From Coriobacteriia bacterium (GTDB lineage: Bacteria > Actinomycetota > Coriobacteriia > Coriobacteriales > Atopobiaceae): a stretch of DNA of 64,000 nt. The notes beneath the pieces are model-generated. The model was given only the letters and a program-made list of their open reading frames with translations, searched no databases and was not told where the DNA came from. The position numbers and the translations under genes were made by a program. Below, piece after piece: positions 51,773-64,000 of the stretch; the first letter of the stretch is position 1; the number at the start of each line of letters is the position of its first letter. The stretch spans positions 24,048 to 88,047 of the forward strand of contig JAUMVN010000007.1 in assembly GCA_030530145.1 (NCBI GenBank), given 5' to 3'.

Positions 51773-52848
51773 GCGTTCTTCCCCCACATGCGGTGCAAGC
51801 TGTTGGCCAGCACGCCGGGATTCTTGACGCCGATCTCGCCCAGGCGGGCGGGGTCGTCGTCCACGGCCTCGAGGACCTCCTGGAGCGAGCCGTACTCGTC
51901 GACGAGCTTGTCGGCCATGCCGTCGCGGACGACCGAGACGCGGCTGAGCGTGCGCAGGCCGAGCGGGGTCATGATGGAGTCCTCGCCGCGCTCGTCGTTG
52001 TAGCCGAGCAGCTTGGCCACGTACTTGGCGGAGCGCAGCTTCGCGTTGTCCGCCTCGTGCAGGCGCGCGCGGATCACGCGGGCCGCCTCCTCGGAGGAGT
52101 CGCTCGCGTAGTCGCGGATGAGCAGGGTATAGGCCTCGTCCATGCTGCCCAGGAGCTCGTTTCTCTGCATGGCGACCGTGCGGCCCTCGCGCCCGAGCTG
52201 CAGGATGCAGTCCTCAAGCTCGTTGTCCGCGGTCATGAGGGTCTCGAACAGGTAGAAGGCGTTCGTGACGTCGCCGAGCGTGACGTAGTTGTCGAGCTCG
52301 AGGCTCGTCAGGCGCAGCAGGCTGCGGTCGAGCTGGTCGCGCGTGTTCTGCATGGCGACCGTGAGCTGGTTGACCGACACCATGAGGTTCGACAGCGGCT
52401 TGAGCTCAAAGCCCACGCCGTCCACGTAGACGCTCACGACCTGGCGGCGCTCCGAGACCGAGACGACGACGGCCTTGGTGAGAAGGCTCATGCGGGCAGC
52501 CGTGCGGTGACGCGTGCCCGTCTCGGTGGTGGGCAGCGACGGGTCGGGGTTCAGGTGGTAGTTAGCGCGCAGGATCTTGGTCAGGTCCTTGTCCAGGACC
52601 ACGGAGCCGTCCATCTTGCAGAGCTCGAAAAGGCGGTTGGCCGTGAACGAGACGTCGAGCTTGAAGCCGTCGTCGCCGGCGGCGAGCACATTCTCGGTGT
52701 CCCCGATGCAGATAAGGGCGCCCATGTGACCCGCGATGATCATATCGAGGGCGTGGCGCAGGGCCGTTCCGGGGGCCGTCTTGCGGATAGCCTCCTCAAG
52801 GCGGGCCTGGCGGTCGTCGTAGTTCATCTCGAACAGAGCGTTTTCCAT
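51769..52848 (-). CDS. disA: Diadenylate cyclase DisA (DNA integrity scanning protein)
   Basis: Makes c-di-AMP and scans DNA branches. The 359 residues have the N-terminal DAC domain with [11 protein letters not shown] (DGS where the family has DGA, ~80) and [11 protein letters not shown] (the RHR motif, ~112), a helical linker, and a C-terminal HhH domain ([13 protein letters not shown]). The Ala-to-Ser change is conservative. It lies after clpC and directly before ispD, as in Bacillus minus radA. Confidence 0.95.
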   Translation of the reverse strand: MENALFEMNYDDRQARLEEAIRKTAPGTALRHALDMIIAGHMGALICIGDTENVLAAGDDGFKLDVSFTANRLFELCKMDGSVVLDKDLTKILRANYHLNPDPSLPTTETGTRHRTAARMSLLTKAVVVSVSERRQVVSVYVDGVGFELKPLSNLMVSVNQLTVAMQNTRDQLDRSLLRLTSLELDNYVTLGDVTNAFYLFETLMTADNELEDCILQLGREGRTVAMQRNELLGSMDEAYTLLIRDYASDSSEEAARVIRARLHEADNAKLRSAKYVAKLLGYNDERGEDSIMTPLGLRTLSRVSVVRDGMADKLVDEYGSLQEVLEAVDDDPARLGEIGVKNPGVLANSLHRMWGKNA

Positions 52849-52909
52849 ACAGTCCCTCCTTGGGCCTGCGAGGCGGCCGGCGGCGCGGCCGCGGAAGCGT
52901 TCGGGCGCG

Positions 52910-52952
52910 GAGAAAGGCGCGCCTCAGGGCAAGTATATGCCCCGAGGCGCGC
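52910..52952 (-). terminator. Terminator of clpC
   Basis: Minus-strand stem GCGCGCCTCGGGGC/GCCCTGAGGCGCGC (one mismatch; plus-strand 52917-52930 and 52939-52952), followed by CTTTCTCC. It separates clpC from disA. Confidence 0.75.
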
Positions 52953-52960
52953 GGCGGGCG

Positions 52961-55561
<2,601 letters not shown>

Positions 55562-55616
55562 CGGGCGGTTCCTCTCGTGCGACGCCCCGGGGCCGGGGCG
55601 GGAATCTTCAACCTTA

Positions 55617-55645
55617 AGTGTGTACCCTGAGCGCCGACGGCGCAA
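55617..55645 (-). promoter_or_regulatory. Candidate clpC promoter
   Basis: TTGCGC (rc of 55640-55645), 17 bp, CACACT (rc of 55617-55622), about 60 bp before clpC. The -35 is weak. No CtsR heptad, CIRCE or HAIR (HspR) inverted repeat is visible in the gap, so the usual heat-shock operators are missing. Confidence 0.4.
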
Positions 55646-55689
55646 ACCCACGACACGCGCCCGCAGCATTCGACAAGAAGACCGCCGCG

Positions 55690-56562
55690 CTACCCGGTGA
55701 TGTTGCCGAATCCCTCGCCGAACGCCTCGTGAACCTCCGAGATGAAGACGATCGCCTCGGGGTCCGCCTCGGCGACGACCTGCTTGAGGAGCGGCACCTG
55801 GTTGCGACCGAGAACGCAGAAGAGGACCGGGCGGTCGTTGCCGCTCCATACCCCGCGCGCCTGCAGCTCGGTGCAGCCGCGGTTGAGGTCGTAGAGGATG
55901 GCGTTGGCTATCTCGGCGTGCCGCTCCGAGATGATGTAGGCGGCGCGCTCCGAGCGGGGGCCGTCGATGACCATGTCGATGACCTTGCCGGATATGTACA
56001 TGGCGACGGCGGCGTACAGCGCGTTCTCCACCGAGAAGACCGGGGCCGAGGCCACGATGATGAAGCCGTCGACGACGATCATCATCGTGCCGACCGGCTG
56101 GGAGAGCTTCTTCGCGAGCAGCTGCGCGATGATGTCCGTGCCGCCGGTGTTGCCGCCCGTGCGGAACACGAGCCCGAGCCCGACGCCGGTGACCACGCCA
56201 CCCCACAGGGCGCAGAGCAGGAGGTCCTTCTCGCCGACCGCCGGCATGAAAGGCGCCAGGGCGTCGGTCAGGATGCCGCAGGCCAGGATGCCGAGGACGG
56301 TCCGGACGATGTAGCCGCGGTTGCCCGACTTGACCACGAGCAGGAGCAGGAAGACGTTCATGACAATGGTCTGGATACCGACCGGCAGGTAGATTCCGGC
56401 GGCGCCGGCGAGGGCGTAGAAGACCGTGGCCAGGCCCGTGATGCCGCCCGCGGCGAGGCCGTTCGGGACCTCGAAGCAGTCGACGCCGACCGCGAAGACC
56501 GCCGACCCAACGATGATGAGCGCCAAATCGCGCAGGCGCACCCGCCAGCGGTCCTCTGCCAT
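55690..56562 (-). CDS. YitT-family membrane protein with C-terminal DUF2179 domain
   Basis: Inner-membrane protein of unknown function. The 290 residues contain about five membrane segments (ALIIVGSAVFAVGVDCFEV, GIQTIVMNVFLLLLVV, a glycine-rich LLLCALWGGVVTGVGLGLVF and others) and a soluble ferredoxin-like C-terminal domain (~215-290, TELQARGVWSGNDRPVLFCV ... EVHEAFGEGF) typical of DUF2179. Some family members are linked to cell-envelope phenotypes; nothing here points to a substrate. It lies 6 nt after prfB. Confidence 0.88.
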   Translation of the reverse strand: MAEDRWRVRLRDLALIIVGSAVFAVGVDCFEVPNGLAAGGITGLATVFYALAGAAGIYLPVGIQTIVMNVFLLLLVVKSGNRGYIVRTVLGILACGILTDALAPFMPAVGEKDLLLCALWGGVVTGVGLGLVFRTGGNTGGTDIIAQLLAKKLSQPVGTMMIVVDGFIIVASAPVFSVENALYAAVAMYISGKVIDMVIDGPRSERAAYIISERHAEIANAILYDLNRGCTELQARGVWSGNDRPVLFCVLGRNQVPLLKQVVAEADPEAIVFISEVHEAFGEGFGNITG

Positions 56563-56568
56563 GTCTTC

Positions 56569-57684
56569 CTACTCCTCGTTCTCACCGCCCGTCATCCAGC
56601 GGTGGTAGCCGACGACAAACTTGTCCAAATCACCGTCGTCGAGCACCGACTCGACGTTGCCGGTCTCGACGCCCGTGCGCAGGTCCTTGACCAGCTGGTA
56701 CGGATAGAGCACGTAGCTGCGTATCTGGTTTCCGAAGCCGATGGCGTGTTTAGGGCCGCGCAGCTCGTCGATCTCCGCGGCGCGCTTCTCCAGCTCCATC
56801 TCGTAGAGGCGGCTCCGGAGGATCTTCATGGCGAAGGCCTTGTTCTGGAGCTGGCTGCGCTCGTTCTGGCACGTGACCACCGTGCCGGTGGGAAGGTGCG
56901 TGATCCTGACGGCGGAGTCGGTGGTGTTCACGCCCTGGCCGCCGTGGCCCGTGGCGTGGTACACGTCGATCCGCAGGTCCTTGGGATCGATCTCGACCTC
57001 GACGTCGTCGGGCAGGACGGGCAGGACCTCGACGCCCGCGAAGGTCGTCTGTCGTCGTTTCTGCGCATCGGTCGGCGAGATGCGCACGAGCCGGTGCACG
57101 CCGCCTTCCGCGCGGAGCATGCCATAGGCGTTGCGGCCGTGCACGGTGAAGGTCGCGCGGTCGATGCCGATGACCTCGCCCGCAGGGCAGTCGTTGACGT
57201 CGACCTGCCATCCGCGGCGGTCGCAGTAGCGCAGGTACATGCGGAAGAGCATCTCGCACCAGTCCTGCGCCTCGAGGCCGCCCTGGCCGGGCGTGATCGT
57301 GACGATTGCGTCGCCGTGGTCCAGCTCGTCGGTGAACCAGCTGGAGAGCTCGAGCTCCGAGAGGTCCTCCTCGAGCTCGATCGCTGCGGCGGACGCCTCG
57401 GCAAGAAGGTCGTCGTCGCCCATCTCGGCCCCCAGCTCGAAGGCCGCGAGGGCGTCGTCGAGCTTGGCCCGCGCCGAGTCGATGGCGGCGACGTCGCCCT
57501 TCGCGGCCGCCAGCTGCGCCATGACCTCGCGCGCGGCGTCGGCGTCGTTCCACAGCGCCGGGTCGGCGCTCTTCTCCTCGAGGCGCTTCACGTCGACGCG
57601 CCTCTCGTCGATGTGGAGGTAACCTTCCACCTCCGAGAGGCGCGAGCGCAGGGCGTCGAGCGTTTCCTGTGATATATCCGCCAT
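56569..57684 (-). CDS. prfB: Peptide chain release factor 2 (RF2), no programmed frameshift
   Basis: Terminates translation at UGA/UAA. The 371 residues contain GGQ in YHATGHGGQGVNTTDSAV (~255). The stop-recognition tripeptide, normally SPF, reads SPT (RLVRISPTDAQKRRQTTF, ~205-220). The gene is one open frame, so the autoregulatory +1 frameshift used by most RF2 genes is absent. It lies 8 nt after secA, a common actinobacterial and Firmicute pairing. Confidence 0.95.
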   Translation of the reverse strand: MADISQETLDALRSRLSEVEGYLHIDERRVDVKRLEEKSADPALWNDADAAREVMAQLAAAKGDVAAIDSARAKLDDALAAFELGAEMGDDDLLAEASAAAIELEEDLSELELSSWFTDELDHGDAIVTITPGQGGLEAQDWCEMLFRMYLRYCDRRGWQVDVNDCPAGEVIGIDRATFTVHGRNAYGMLRAEGGVHRLVRISPTDAQKRRQTTFAGVEVLPVLPDDVEVEIDPKDLRIDVYHATGHGGQGVNTTDSAVRITHLPTGTVVTCQNERSQLQNKAFAMKILRSRLYEMELEKRAAEIDELRGPKHAIGFGNQIRSYVLYPYQLVKDLRTGVETGNVESVLDDGDLDKFVVGYHRWMTGGENEE

Positions 57685-57692
57685 GGCCTGCC

Positions 57693-60545
<2,853 letters not shown>

Positions 60546-60678
60546 TTGAGGCACCTATCTGTTCAAAGCGGTCATTCCGCTAGTTTTCAATCTTTTTTAC
60601 TTTACTCATACGGCGCATACGTGTCCCCTCGGATGTGGTCTCTTAGAAAAACACCACGGCTGTATCTTTGCCCCGCGC

Positions 60679-63639
60679 CTATGCCCAGCCCGCGGCGCCC
60701 GCGTCCGCGCCCGCGGACGATGCCGGGGCCGTCGGCTCCTCAAGGGCGGCCCTGAGCCTTTCCGAGGGCGCCTTCTTCTCCCTGGCGAGCATCCTCGCAT
60801 AGCCCTGATAGCGCCTCTGCGCCTCGGATTCCCTGCCGCTCGTCCTGAGCGCCGTTATCAAGAAGACCATCGCGTCCTCTCTGAACGGGTCGCTGACCAG
60901 CGCGTTGTTTGCCAGCCTTGCCGCGAGCCTCCTTCGGCTCAGGCGCAACGCCGCCTCGCTGCCCGAGACCATGGCCTCGACGTACAGGCCTCTCAGCTTT
61001 TCCCGCCGCTCCGCCAGATAACCCTTCGGGTCCCCTGTCGGGATGCAGAGGTCGCCGGCATAGAGGCTCTCCGTCCTGAGCGCGGCCGCGCAGGTCCGCG
61101 CGTCGCCCGTGCTCTCGACGGCCTCCCTCGCGCAAGAGAGGAACTCGTCGACGTCGCACTCGAACAGGTCGGGCGCGAGGGCCAGCGTCTTCGTCGCTTT
61201 GTTCATCACGAAGAGCTCGTCTTCGAGACCGTGATAGGCGAGCGCTTTTCTTACCGTTGAGGTCGCCGCATAGATGCGCTGGTTGGCCTGAAGATTGGTC
61301 TCGATGTCCGGCCAAATCAGGCGCGCCAGGCGAATCCTGTTGGCCACATAGCCCTTCTGCAGCGCGAGGCACTCGATGAATCCCCTCGCGTTCCTTCCGG
61401 CCAAGGACCAATCCGAAACGCGCTTATCGCCGATCCAGAGCGAGAAGTCGCCGAACAGGTTTGCGCGCACTTTCTTCGGCGAGGCGTCGCGAGCCGGCGC
61501 GCTCTCGGCCTCGGCATCGCGCCTACGCTTTGGAGCTTCGGCGGTGTCCCCGAGGCAGTTGCGGCGCGCTATCTCCATCGCCCTTCTCCACTCGGCGGGA
61601 ATCTGCTCCGCGATGGCGACCGAGAAGTCCCCCATGCCGTCGCACAGCGTGATATAGAGCCACAGCTCGTCGCGCGGGACGGGCCTGTTGGCAAAAGGGC
61701 GCGGCACCAGGTCCTCGGCCACATCGCGAATGGCGTCGTGCACCAGATTCGAAACCTCGGCCAGGCCGTCGCCCTTCTCGACCTCATAGAGCCCCGCGGA
61801 ACCACCGAGTCGGCTCTGGGCCACCTGCTCGAGCACCCCCACAACCCTCGCGGCGTACTCCCATCCCAAATCGGCGCAGCGCGCGCCCGCGGACTGCACG
61901 TTTGCGAGGATGTATGCGCTCGGCCTCCTCCGGAGAAGCGTCATTGATTCAGCGACCAGGGAAGAAACGAGGACCAGTGAATCGCCCGCTTTCGCTGCCC
62001 GGGAACGGATGGGGCCGATGACGCCTAGCGAGCTGCTGCCCAGGGCCTCGAAGGCAAGCTCCCCTAGATGCGCGTAACCGAGCAGGCCTGTGTAGCCATG
62101 GGTGGCGAGGAACTCCTTGCACGCGTCCAGCGACGCTCTGTTGTTCCAGTCGCCATCGCAGCTGAACAGCCGGGCGATGTTGAGGTCTATGCGCAGGAGG
62201 CACTCCGAGACGGTACCAATCTCCCCGGCAAACTCATAGCCGGCCAAGGCCCTCATAGCATCCGAGAACTTGCCGGATAACAATAGGTCGCTCGCCTCGT
62301 TGTGAAGAGCAAGGCGCCGCTGAAGCGCGGAATTGCCGCCCGACATGATGAACCCCGTCGGAACACGCCCCATGAGCCTTGCCCTGAGCCCGATAAAGCC
62401 CAGGCACAGCTGCGCATCCTCCGAGAGCCCGTCGACGCAGGCTTTGGGGCCGTTTCCAATCGATTCGGAATCCACCCGCGAATAGCCGAGGGCGCGCACA
62501 GCGCGCCTTAAGCACCATGCCTCCCCTCTCTCGGCCCCGTCGAGTCCTTCCCCCGAGGACAGAATGCCGCCCAGCAGCTCGATATACCCGCAATCCAAGA
62601 GCTCGGGGCCCCATTCGACCGCTATCGCGAGCCGCGCATCGGCGGTGCCCAGGGCCAAGAGACATGCCGCGCGGCGATACTCGCCAACCCGGCAGAGCTT
62701 CCGGAGACACGACAGATAGGCATCCTCATGCTCAGCGGAGAAGGAGACGAGCGCCTCGGTGTCGAGCCGCGCCCAGCCCAGCGACCGAGCGGTGACGCAG
62801 CGGAATCTCCGGGTAAATCCATCGACCCCGTACAGAGGGGCCCATGAGGCGATCTCTGAAAGATAGCTCGCGTCGAAGTCTCCCAGAAATGCGCGGAGGT
62901 CATCGAAAGAGCCTTCCCCAAGCAGCGACATGCAGAAGCGGAGCAGTCTCTCTTCCTCGCAGAGACTTGGCCTCAGCCCAGCGTCGACCAAACCCCTCAG
63001 CGCCGTCGCATAGCCACGAGGCTCGCTCGACGCGTCGAAGGGCGTTGCGGAGTCCCGCAAGGAAGCAACGAGCGCAGGTATGCCAAGAGTAAAGGGGTCG
63101 ACGTCAGATGCGACATCGCCTTCGGCTATGCGAACGGAAACCTGGTCGGCAAGTCCCTCGGAAGCAAGAAGCACGTGATCGGGAAGCGCCTCGATGAGCT
63201 GACGCGCTTCAGGTAGCATCGTCACCAAAACGGCAGCGCCGCGATTTAGCATCTTCGAGATGCTACGGGCCTGTGAATAGGCGTCCGCCTCGTCAGAGGG
63301 AGAGGCCCAGTCGATAAAGGCAAAAACCTCGTCCTCGGTCCCGCGGGTCTTATTTGCTATCTGTCGGGACAACCGAGATAGGGCGTCAGACATAGCCTCC
63401 CCAGAGATCGAGGAGCAGTCGCGATAAAACGCCCTGGCGCCGGACGCCACCGCAGAATCAAACGTCTCTTTGACAAGCTCCGAGGAGAAATAGCCCGGCT
63501 CGGCGCAAATTACGACCAGGCGGCCTTTACGAAGAATTCCGAGCAGGGTTGAGGGGGAGAGACCGGGGTAGAAACCACGACCCCCTACATACATCGAAGG
63601 GTTTTGCGATTCCAAATGCATGACAACACGAGGACTCAT
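60679..63639 (-). CDS. Large BTAD/SARP-type transcriptional regulator
   Basis: A 986-residue regulator. The C-terminal third is a SARP-like DNA-binding winged helix (FGDFSLWIGDKRVSDWSL to LARLIWPDIETNLQANQRI, ~710-775) followed by a BTAD helical domain (~780-960). The N-terminal part resembles the NTPase/helical core of MalT/AfsR regulators, but where a P-loop is expected it reads VICAEPGYFSSELV, without the GKS/T, so ATP binding is doubtful. The middle is helical and TPR-like. Coriobacteria encode many such regulators. It is monocistronic; target unknown. Confidence 0.8.
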   Translation of the reverse strand: MSPRVVMHLESQNPSMYVGGRGFYPGLSPSTLLGILRKGRLVVICAEPGYFSSELVKETFDSAVASGARAFYRDCSSISGEAMSDALSRLSRQIANKTRGTEDEVFAFIDWASPSDEADAYSQARSISKMLNRGAAVLVTMLPEARQLIEALPDHVLLASEGLADQVSVRIAEGDVASDVDPFTLGIPALVASLRDSATPFDASSEPRGYATALRGLVDAGLRPSLCEEERLLRFCMSLLGEGSFDDLRAFLGDFDASYLSEIASWAPLYGVDGFTRRFRCVTARSLGWARLDTEALVSFSAEHEDAYLSCLRKLCRVGEYRRAACLLALGTADARLAIAVEWGPELLDCGYIELLGGILSSGEGLDGAERGEAWCLRRAVRALGYSRVDSESIGNGPKACVDGLSEDAQLCLGFIGLRARLMGRVPTGFIMSGGNSALQRRLALHNEASDLLLSGKFSDAMRALAGYEFAGEIGTVSECLLRIDLNIARLFSCDGDWNNRASLDACKEFLATHGYTGLLGYAHLGELAFEALGSSSLGVIGPIRSRAAKAGDSLVLVSSLVAESMTLLRRRPSAYILANVQSAGARCADLGWEYAARVVGVLEQVAQSRLGGSAGLYEVEKGDGLAEVSNLVHDAIRDVAEDLVPRPFANRPVPRDELWLYITLCDGMGDFSVAIAEQIPAEWRRAMEIARRNCLGDTAEAPKRRRDAEAESAPARDASPKKVRANLFGDFSLWIGDKRVSDWSLAGRNARGFIECLALQKGYVANRIRLARLIWPDIETNLQANQRIYAATSTVRKALAYHGLEDELFVMNKATKTLALAPDLFECDVDEFLSCAREAVESTGDARTCAAALRTESLYAGDLCIPTGDPKGYLAERREKLRGLYVEAMVSGSEAALRLSRRRLAARLANNALVSDPFREDAMVFLITALRTSGRESEAQRRYQGYARMLAREKKAPSERLRAALEEPTAPASSAGADAGAAGWA

Positions 63640-64000
63640 GGACTTCCTATCAGCAAGCTAAAAGATAAGGGATTCAATCGATACCCTATCACTTGCTGGT
63701 GCTAGCCAAATTATACATACGGTAGGCGGCTACGATACATCCTGCAGTTTTCAGCTAGCATTCCGTCAGCGAGGAACAACCGCCCGATAAATCACCCTAC
63801 ACTGTTGTAAAGAGGGGGTACATCAATAGTACAAGCACATCCATTCACCGAGCCGAGAAATATTCCTTGACATACAGCGACAGCGCTGAACACAACGAGA
63901 ATTAGAGTCTGGACGCCAAGTTCGGGAGCCTACCGAACCCGGGGGGCGCGCACAAGAAGAGGCCCCCGCGCGGAATACCGCGCGGGGGCCTCCGAAGCTC
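63640..64000. other. Non-coding right end of the window
   Basis: No gene is visible. On the minus strand TATAAT (rc of 63710-63715) is a likely -10 for the BTAD regulator, about 70 bp before its start, without a clear -35. A small GTTCGG/CCGAAC hairpin (63920-63938), a degenerate relative of the MITE-like ends, precedes a strong hairpin described separately. Confidence 0.5.
63955..63992 (-). terminator. Terminator for a minus-strand gene beyond the right edge
   Basis: A perfect 15-bp stem GAGGCCCCCGCGCGG/CCGCGCGGGGGCCTC (63959-63973, 63978-63992) is followed on the minus strand by TTCTTGTG. It should end a gene that starts outside the window to the right. Confidence 0.7.

Overview
This 64-kb window is a GC-rich bacterial chromosome segment made almost entirely of core housekeeping genes. 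The best guess is an actinomycete of the class Coriobacteriia, probably Atopobiaceae (Olsenella/Atopobium-like). That rests on the GC-rich codon use, zinc-type S14 and L33, a biotin-dependent type II fatty acid cluster, DisA and ClpC, Eggerthella/Olsenella-style membrane LuxR regulators and a large BTAD regulator. No 16S gene is present, so the family-level call is inference.

Layout, left to right (nearly everything reads on the minus strand, so transcription runs right to left): (1) 1-9800, the S10-spc ribosomal protein array from rplC to the start of secY, interrupted between rplX and rplE by 430 bp holding two nested hairpins of one repeat family. (2) 9800-10470, a promoter region plus palindromic repeats, including a MITE-like element with 33-bp perfect terminal inverted repeats. 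(3) 10473-19757, a complete type II fatty acid synthesis operon, fabH-acpP-fabK-fabD-fabG-fabF-accB-fabZ-accC-accDA, with accD and accA fused. birA (biotin ligase) is divergent from it, and two near-identical palindromes lie between them. (4) 20689-20816, a second copy of the MITE-like element. (5) 20914-24259, the str operon rpsL-rpsG-fusA-rpsJ; rpsJ is separated from its usual neighbour rplC by the fatty acid block. (6) 24695-26586, a two-gene ABC exporter on the plus strand, facing a double-HTH membrane LuxR regulator (26660-28819). (7) 29019-33075, hypB, a large FAD/Fe-S oxidoreductase and hypA. (8) 33242-45420, rpmG, tRNA-Trp, secE, nusG, rplK, rplA, rplJ, rplL, rpoB and rpoC. (9) 45644-47473, tuf preceded by tRNA-Met, tRNA-Thr, tRNA-Tyr and another tRNA-Thr. 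(10) 47519-60545, secA, prfB, a YitT-family protein, clpC, disA, ispD, ispF, cysS, rlmB and a YacP/Rae1-like NYN protein, an order close to the clpC-to-yacP region of Bacillus. (11) 60679-63639, a 986-residue BTAD/SARP-type regulator, then about 360 bp with no gene.

The genes supply translation (ribosomal proteins, EF-G, EF-Tu, RF2, CysRS, tRNAs), transcription (RNA polymerase beta and beta', NusG), protein export (SecA, SecE, SecY), lipid precursor supply (acyl chains, isoprenoids), c-di-AMP signalling and proteolysis. The main accessory interest is in the intergenic DNA: a GGATACGCCCGG element upstream of three translation-gene promoters, the MITE-like repeats, a seven-copy CGAGGTGG cluster and the paired operator-like boxes at the fab operon. 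In the proteins it is an enlarged fork-loop-2 region in RpoB, an SPT instead of SPF tripeptide in RF2, and the fused AccDA.
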